This document shows, piece after piece, positions 22,501-31,500 of a stretch of DNA of 64,000 bases (positions within the stretch are counted from its first letter, which is position 1; each line of letters opens with the position of its first letter). A program made the position numbers and the translations under genes. The notes below the pieces were generated by a model. That model was not told the DNA's origin, ran no database searches, and saw only the letters and a program-made list of their open reading frames with translations. Source of the stretch: Dendrophyllia cribrosa (lineage: Eukaryota > Cnidaria > Anthozoa > Scleractinia > Dendrophylliidae); NCBI GenBank assembly GCA_024195265.1, contig JAJLRJ010000009.1, positions 2,356,001-2,420,000 on the forward strand. Reading direction: 5' to 3'.

Positions 22501-25500
22501 TTGCAGTCAATTCTGGTTATTTTGATGCACTTTGCAGTGTTGCTGATTGCAGTCAATGTTGGTTATTTTGATGCACTCTGCAGTGTTGCTGATTGCAGTC
22601 AATGCTGGTTATTGTGATGCACTTTGCAGTGTTGCTGATGGCAGTCAATACTGATTATTGTGATGCACTTTGCAATATGGTACATGAACCTAAAAAATAT
22701 TTCATTGATATGATAACAGATCACAGATTATGAGGATGATTCCTGATTAGACTGACCAGTTATCACGACCAACCACTCAACAAGCCTTCTGATAAAATGT
22801 GGCAAAATAAAGTGGCATTTTCAGGAGATTGTTTGGCAAAAGAGAGCTTTTATGCAGCAGATTGAGCAATTTTATATACCCTTCTAAATTTTGCCTTGGT
22901 TCCAAACATGTTGGGACCAAGACAAAATTAGAAGCGTTTGTATGGAGTCGTCAGAGCATAACGGTGCCAATATCTCATCCCCAAATTGCAATAAGATGCT
23001 GATTTTTGGCAAGCCGGCATTTTTAGTCATGCCATTTCCGAACATCTAATCAAATCCCATAATTTCAAAAATTTAGTGTTTGTGACGTCAACACTTTAGT
23101 ACTCTATTTTCTTTAGCAAATTTAACATGAGTGACTGAGCTTCTTCAGTAACATTACTACAGTTGATATGGAATAAAATTAAACTTTTCAGTGATGAAGG
23201 AGGCCATGATCAAGGACAGTATTCCTCATGAGCTTCCACTTGAATGGTCACAAGTGCTGTGTATAGGATATCATTCAGACTCAAACGTTAGAACCGCCTT
23301 GTACAGCATAATAAACAGTACCACAGGAAAGTACCTTCTGCTCAACGGCTTTCATTTGAATGGTCTTACCATAGGATTTCAACCAGACTCAATAGTAATC
23401 TGAACTTATTTGTACAGCATAATACATGTAAACAGTACCCCAGGAAAGTCCTACTCAAGAGCTTTCATTTGAAGGTTTCATTAATTTGTATGGTCACAAT
23501 TTATTTGTGATGGAATCACATAAAACTCAAACATTAGAACTATACTACAGTCAAACCTCTCCACAAAGGCCAACTTGACAGAATTTACTGCCGAGTGGGT
23601 GTTGTAGAGGTGGGGTTGTCATAGTGAGGTAGGGGTGAGATTTGACAGTATTCAAGTCAATTTTGTTGACCAGCAGGAGCTGGATTTTTGCTGTTTTGAA
23701 TTCATTCAAGATTGTAATTTCAGTGTTACATGTATTTACTGTACATGCAGAAAGAGGTGGTCAAGGCTGTGCTCTTAAAAGAATCACAGGGAGCCCAAAG
23801 GCTCCCAACTATGAAATCTGGGGTGCAAAAGTAAGGTTTTCTAGTCGCCCGAAGATAAAAGTAAGGAGCCTGAGGCCCCTGGGCACTGCTAGAGCACAGC
23901 CCTGGTAGTTAAACAATAGACCCTGAAGTTTTGTTCTCATCTGAGCTAGATTTTTGGAGGTGCCAATACTGTTCAAGTTATAATTCAAATTCTTATTTTA
24001 AAATAATTCCCACATGTCTGCATCCACCTACTGTAATAGTAAAACAGTTAAAGTCAGAGTAATAATAATGACAGTTTTTTATAATAATAACTGTTTTTTT
24101 TTTCGCCCCTGCTTGATTTTCCTTAACATGTTTCTTAAACATTTGTGAAATCTCAATTTCCAGCCAGGGCAATGTTTATCACGTTTCATGACCCAAAACT
24201 CAACTAAAAAGCTCTTTTGTATGTACCAGTTGTTGATTATGTAGCTGTATATGGTGAAGTTATTGTGGGGGTTGAGGATGGAATTTTCCTGGCTATTTCC
24301 ATTATGGCGAAGTAGCAATCCTCGGTAGGAAAAAAGATGGCGACTGGTACATTTACCCATAATTCTTAGCGCACAAAAACCTTAACAATGTTCATAAAAA
24401 TGTAAAGAAAAGTTTGCAGTGTTGCACATTGTCCTTAATACTGGGACAAATATTGTAAAAATTTGGCTTTCTTTGTGCCTTATGTGCTGTGTTAGGTCCG
24501 CAAGGTATTGTGGTAAAATGAACAGCCGCCATCTTTTTTCCTACGGTGGATTGTAGGGAAGTTCAAATAAGAGGAAATGTATGGATCACTGGCTAGGAAG
24601 AAAAAACACAGTCAGTAGAGAGGTGTCTCTTAGTACTTGTAAAATTCATTAATAAATCATAACAGTTATGATCAATAAATAGGCAGTATTTGAGTCACAT
24701 GTATACCTTTATAAACCCCAATACAAATCAACTGAGTTGATGAATTAGTAAACAGTACAATTAACTTTTGATACAAACACCTGCTCAGCTAATTAGTATT
24801 CATTAACTTTTCATACAGATCTACATTGTACTCATTCTTTCATTTCACAAGTATGATAAAATATTTGCGTCCGATCTGATCTGTGTGGGCATTTATTATG
24901 GCTTGCCTTCAGCTCGCCATTGTAAACGCCCATACAGATCTCCCGCTCATATAAATTTTTATCTACTACTTAAAGGTTTGATTGGAAATAAAAGGGTTGA
25001 TAAACTGAACAATATACCTCCAACTTGTTCAGGGGTCCTTTCCAAGGGCAACCATGCTGCTTTTTCAAACGGCAGAATACATCATGAGACAGCATTTCCC
25101 GCTTGGCAAAATTGTCCGGATAAAGCTAGAATTTAAAAGTATTCAAAACAAAACAAAAAAGACCATTACCAAAAAAAGGCAAGATGGCTACCACGACATT
25201 TCTTGTATTTATCTATATTGCTTCATTAAAAAAGATCACATGTTCTATTCAGAATGCAACAAATAATGTTCTTTGGGCAAGTTGGTACCATATTGTGTGA
25301 ATCCAAACAGCTTTGGACCAAAAAACTTGTCATCAGCTACCTTAAAAGAAAGGAGGTGTTACTTGCTCAGGAAGGTCAAAAATAAAATCCACTAAGCATT
25401 GGCCTTTGCCTACATCACATGGTAGCTCATTCCCTGTACCATCGCTGCTGTTATAAGAAACCTGACAATACATTGGTGGGTGGTTTTTGCAGATGCTTTT

Positions 25501-28500
25501 ATGAATATAGGTTGATGCATTGGTGAGAGCTGTTGTCCCACATTAATGTGTCCCAGGTTTGAATCCCAGAACCAGCATCACATGTGGCTTCTTGATGGTT
25601 CTCACCTGACTCCAGGATTTTTTTCTGTAGATTCTCTGGTTTTCCTCCTTTCATAAAAATTGATATACATGTAGAACACCTGGTTGAAAACCACCTATGG
25701 AAGAAGTGGCTTTCTGCTATAAATTCAAGAAATTAACCTTTTATTCCTTGGCCTTTTATTCCTGGCCAAGCAATGTGACATACACATCTGCTGGGACTTA
25801 ACTTTCAGTACTTGAGATACAATACCTTGCTTGTTCTATGTTTTGGTTGAAAAAGCTGGCAAGTGCCCTATATACATTTGCCAAAATGACACTTATTCTG
25901 TTATCATGGCAATCAAAATGCTTAACATTAATAATAATTACAGTAGAATCTTGATAACTCAAACTCCCTACAACTCGAGCTTCTTGTGAGCCTATTTTTT
26001 TCTGTTTTAGTGTCCCCTGCTTCACTTGGCCACAGAGTTAAGCCCTCTTTAACTCTAACTTTGGCTAACTCAAATATTGAATTTCCTGAGGGACTGAGTT
26101 ATCCCCATTCAACCGTGTTATTAGTAATTACCTGTGACTCATTTAAACGCTCATTATCTACAGGGCACTTGCGGCCAGCATCCCTAGAAATAGTAACAAA
26201 AATAATTACTTACAGAGGCTAATTTAAGCTCATTTCTCCAGTATTTGAAAAACAAAACATAACTTTTCTTGACGATCTCCAGATGTTTGTAAGATGAAGT
26301 AGACAAAACTAATATCATACAACCTACTTACCGAGGGCTGTCATTAGTACAAGTATCTTGCAACCCCCTATTGTGGCCGGCAACTAACATAAAGATGACC
26401 GGCTACTCAAAGTTTGAAAATGACTAAAATATAACAAGCATGGAAGACTTCTTTGTTTCATGACCAGCTACTTTCCTTGTGAAGCAGGCTTCTTCACAGC
26501 TTTATGACGGCTATGCTTACCAAAATAATAATAGCAGCACAGGGAACCCAAATGGTGTATTAGCTATAACATAATCATTATTTTTATAAATGAGGCAATT
26601 AAAGGAAGATAAAAATATTGTTATTTACCTGTGTTCCTGCGTCTTTTTGAGTTGTTTTGGAAGCGATTGGAATCAGAGCGAAGGCGGTTGACCTTGCACC
26701 TATCAAATATTATCTTGTCTGCCGCTTTGTAAATTTGAAGTGCCTATTACGTCTCAAGTTTCCATTATTATTAACTATTAACTCTCCTCGGGCAAGAGAA
26801 AGAGAAGAGAGCAAGAGATGAAACTAAAATTAGGGCAGTTTTATTTGAAGCATAATTCTCTTGTTACTGAACAAAATCGGCTAGCACTTCACACCTCGAT
26901 TAATTAAAGGTGTATAATCATGTGAGGCATTATTTGTTTGTTTGGACGCCTGTTTTCCTGCTTAGTTTTGGGTTGTTTTTGGATGCGGACTTTCATCAGA
27001 TCTGTGACTACACTTGACTTGACCGGAAGTGATTTTATACTTGTGAGCATGTGCTTCATCAAAGTGGTTCTATTGTTCTCGTGACAGACTCATTTGTTTT
27101 CCTTTGACAGCCACATGTGTCGGGGGAAAAAAAACAGAACCACGCAGAATACCTGGTCTTCGTGGGAGATAAATCTACTGCTCATGTATCAGTGTTTCAT
27201 CTAGACTGCTAGTATAAATACAGTGCCTTCTTTAATGGAGGTTGGTTTTGATCTACGTGCAGAAATATCGAAAGAAGAAGGAAATGTAACATTGTCAAAT
27301 CGAAGATGTAACATACACAAACAAATTAATAAGCGACATCCGTTTCTGCTATCTACGAACCACTAAGCCAAAATTCAAATTTTAAATGAACCAATTTGTA
27401 ATTTAGCAAAAGTTGAAATATTTATTCACTGATTTTTTCTATAATCCCAGACGGGACCAAAAGCTGAGCAATTCCTTTGCTAAAATATGTTCTGGTTGTC
27501 CACATAAATTTGTGTTTTTATCTGGAAAACAACCGAGCAAAACAAAATGGAAATATTATTTGACTGACCAGTAAACAACATTAAAATTGTCTGGCACTGG
27601 ACCTTGATTTGAGCGAAAAAAGCTTGTCACAGAAATTGAAGTCAAAGGCTGCCGGCCGTCTGCACGTTTCCTCGTGTATATCCACGCGCGAGACTGGTCA
27701 CCTCAACTGTAGTCACAGATTCTACAAATGCTCTCAGTGAATTTCACCCCTTGTTCTCTCCTCTCTTCTCGTGGCTGTAAAATTGAAACCCAAGATTTTG
27801 CCCCCGAGGATAGTTAACAGTTTATGGTAATGGAACTTGAGTTAATAATAATGGAAACTTGAGACGTAATAGGTGTGTCATTTACGAAGCGACAGACAAG
27901 ATAATACTTGAAAGGTGCAAAGTCGACCGTCTTGGATCTGATTCAAATCGCTTAGAAAACAACTCAAAAAGACACAGGAACACAGGTGAATAACAATATT
28001 TTTATTAAATGATTATGTTATAGCTAACACAGCATTTGGGTTCCCTGTGATAGCAGCAGCAGATTATGATAGCAGTTGACAGAAGAAAATTGCATCCAGA
28101 AGGATGCATATCTAATACGATTTGTGCATCTTTTACAAAAATTATGCAGGAATCACTGGTTTTATGCAAAACTATCGTAATATTTAAAAGTTAGTTTTGA
28201 GCCAAAATATTTTTTCCTCAGAATTGCATAATTTTTATATCTTGCAAGCTTCTTTTTAAGTACCAAACAAGGCTTTGGTCCTTTTTGGCCAAGAATTTTA
28301 AAACATTGATTGAAACTCAGTTGATGTGTTAATAATATATTTTGTCTGAAACTGAATAAAAGACATCAATCAAGCAATATTCTCTTTTGTTGGAGGCAAG
28401 ACAAAAGATGAACAATCATGCATTAAAGAGGCACAAAAATGAAACTTATTTATCATTGCTTAAACTTCTGGTATGCTACAAGCCATTTGGAGTTTTAAAA

Positions 28501-31500
28501 TGTTCTTAAACATTGTACATGTACATGTATGTCATCTTTTGCAACACTTTCACAACCAACAAGAGTGACTGAGTGGCACTTTGCAGTAAAGTGGAAGGTT
28601 AACTGACATTTCATCGTGTGAGTCTCGCAAAACATTGCATATGCAGAAGGGACTACTGGGTACCTTTAAGTGAACTCAGTCACAGTCGTCCGCAGCCATT
28701 ACGGAGCTTTAGAAACCATGACAGCAATGGCAGCAAGAACCGCAATACAATGACCAAAATGACCAAAAACAACAACTCTACATGTATATGCGTGTTTTAC
28801 ATTTTGGTACATTTCTTTCCTGTTCTCCCCAAAACAACAACATCAAATGATTAAATTATAGGTTTTGTGGAGGACATGAACACACAACAGTTAAGTTTTG
28901 TTTCTCTGTTTGACCTTGAAAGCCATCCCTACTAATTCAGCTCTGGGACGACAATTAAGTCACATTAGACAAAATAAACAGATTGGAACCACTACAAAGT
29001 AGTTTTGAAAGAGAGAAAAATATTTCCCTCAGCATTGCCATCGTGGTTGCTAAAGCTCTATTGTTAAGGTCGTCATTCCATACTATGCTTCTCAGACATG
29101 ACATCTAGTACATGTAGCTCTTAGCAAATACATAATTATTTCAAAAAAGACCATGTTTATTTTAAGTTTATTACTTTATTAAAGTTTATTACTTTCCCAC
29201 CCTACATCATCGGCAGTTTTGTGGTAGAAATGGCCAACAATGTTCACATTTTTACTGGTTTTATTGTAGATATGGCTGACAACATTCATGTTCAAGCAGT
29301 TTGACATGGCCAACAACATTCTCTGTAGCTTCGACAGAAAAGGTTGGTTTATAGAAAGACTGACTATTTTACATTACGGGCGTTTTGATGGGGGCATGTT
29401 GTCGTGGCATTTTGTCTGGGCCATTTTGTGGGGATGTTTTTTTTAGGGGGGAGGGGGTGTTTTGACCGTTACCATCGGTTGACCAGTAGAATTTGAAATT
29501 AAAAGTTAATCTCTTTCAGTTTTAACGTGTGTCAGATTGTATTATTAAGCTGTGGTGGAATAAGCAGAATTAATTAGCCAAATTGAAAGTAAAAAACAGG
29601 AAGATGATGAATTGCACAGTTCCTAAGCTTCAACTCAGCTTCAAATCATTGCTTGTTAATATTATGCTTGCTAGTTTAATATGATAGGAATGATGTTTGC
29701 GGCGGGCGGCAGGCGACAGACACGTTGAATTACGGTCAATTCGCCCACATGCAAACTCGCCCACAACAAACTCACCCACACAGAAGATGATTCGCCCACA
29801 CGATATTAGTTAACTCGCCCACACAAAAAAGCTACCAGTGAATGCTTGCTTGCTGTAGTGATTCACCGACATAAAGGCTTGTATAAAGTCAACCAAACTT
29901 AATTTTTACTTTGTTCGCCGTACGACACGAAGTCACAGTGACAATACAGCACGCTTGCTGTTTCAAGTTCCCGGACGTTTCCCGCGTATATCCGCTGTAC
30001 ACTACACTTGTTAAAGCTCATTTGACGGCCCGGAAGCTGATTTAGACGCGACTAGTTGCGACGATTTGATAACACTTGAGCAATCAGTAAACAGAAAATT
30101 TTCAATTTCGCCGTTTCTTCATTTACACTGTGTCTGTTACTAAGCTTTTCTTTGTTTACATTGTCTTACTAAGCTAAAAAGTCTTTACTATACACTTTTA
30201 TGCTAATACGCGATACATTTGAAAAACTAATTAGTATTTTTATTTGAAAAAGCTAAAAAAAAGTTGTTTTATACATTATGTTGTTACGCAATACATTTGA
30301 AAAACTATTTATCAATTTGAAAAAGCTAAAAAGAGTTGCTATATACATTATGTTACAATTATAAAAAAATGTTCCTAATTGGCCCTAACTGGCCCATTTA
30401 GATGCGCACATGTGCGTAGAAGTTGCTCTGCGTCCTTCTTTTCGTGGAACTCGTCCCACGTCTTAAAGATCTTCTCTTGAAGGGAGCGGTACTTGGCCCT
30501 CTGAATCCGGCGCAGTTTCTTTCCGGAGACAAGGTGCATCTGGAGTGCAGTGAGGCGAGCTTCTTTGTAGAGTAGCCCAACGAACATGTAAAATGGCAGG
30601 TTGGCGCCACCCGAGGCACGTTGGTGAAGTCCGTGGTGCCAGCCTTTGACGTCGTTGTTCGTTCGCACAGATAACATGAAGACGCTCCAGGAGGAGGGGG
30701 GCCAGATAGTACTGTTTATCCAGGTGTCTGGACTGGGTAGTTGCATGAAATGCACAGATCCATCTTTTACGCGAATGTTTTTCGTTGCTATTGAAGCGGT
30801 TAAGAGAATTCTAAACGCCAAATGCTCCTTTTATACACAGCGTCGGATCGAAAAAACAGAATGAAATTAATCTTATTGGTTGTCTCGTAACAATAAGGGC
30901 CCGCGCTGTTACAATTACAGCAATTAACACAATACCTCCAAAAAAAATCGCACCTCCTTTTCTCGAGTGAAGCTTATTGTTGTTTCGATTTAATTGAATT
31001 TGCATTACTATACTTGTGACTTTCTCACTTCTTGCAAACAAAAGTTAGTGACTAAAGCCATACTTAGCAAAGAAGGAAAAGGACCCACCCAGATCAATTT
31101 TATTGAAAACCAAGTGAATATTGTTTCAGCGCGAGTGCCACCTTGGGTTGTTTCAATTAAATTTGCATTACTTGTGACTTTCTCACTTCACCTCGCACGG
31201 TTTTCAGCTGGCAGGTATAACAATCTTAACGCAGAAGTTGAAGACTTGTAGACTTTATTAATAAACATGTTTATCGTAAGATGTTTGCGAACTGGACGTT
31301 AGCATGCGTGTGTGACTAACAAAATTTTGGTGCGTGACAAACTAAAACTTAGTCTACGCGCTGTTTACGTGTTGGCGTCGGCAAGAATGAATGTCACAAA
31401 CAAGTAAGTAAACTAAGGTGTTAGCGAACTAACATTAGAACGTGAATGAACAACAATCTTAACGCAGAAGTTGAAGACTTGTAGACTTTATTAATAAACA

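Noticed and set aside
22490..22680. CRISPR-like regular repeats
   Set aside because: The 46 bp units are directly adjacent without unique spacers and lie in an animal intron; this is an ordinary minisatellite.
23642..23908. 88-codon plus-strand open frame
   Set aside because: Lies in an intron next to a TACAGTCAAACCTCTCC repeat end and shows no protein-like pattern.
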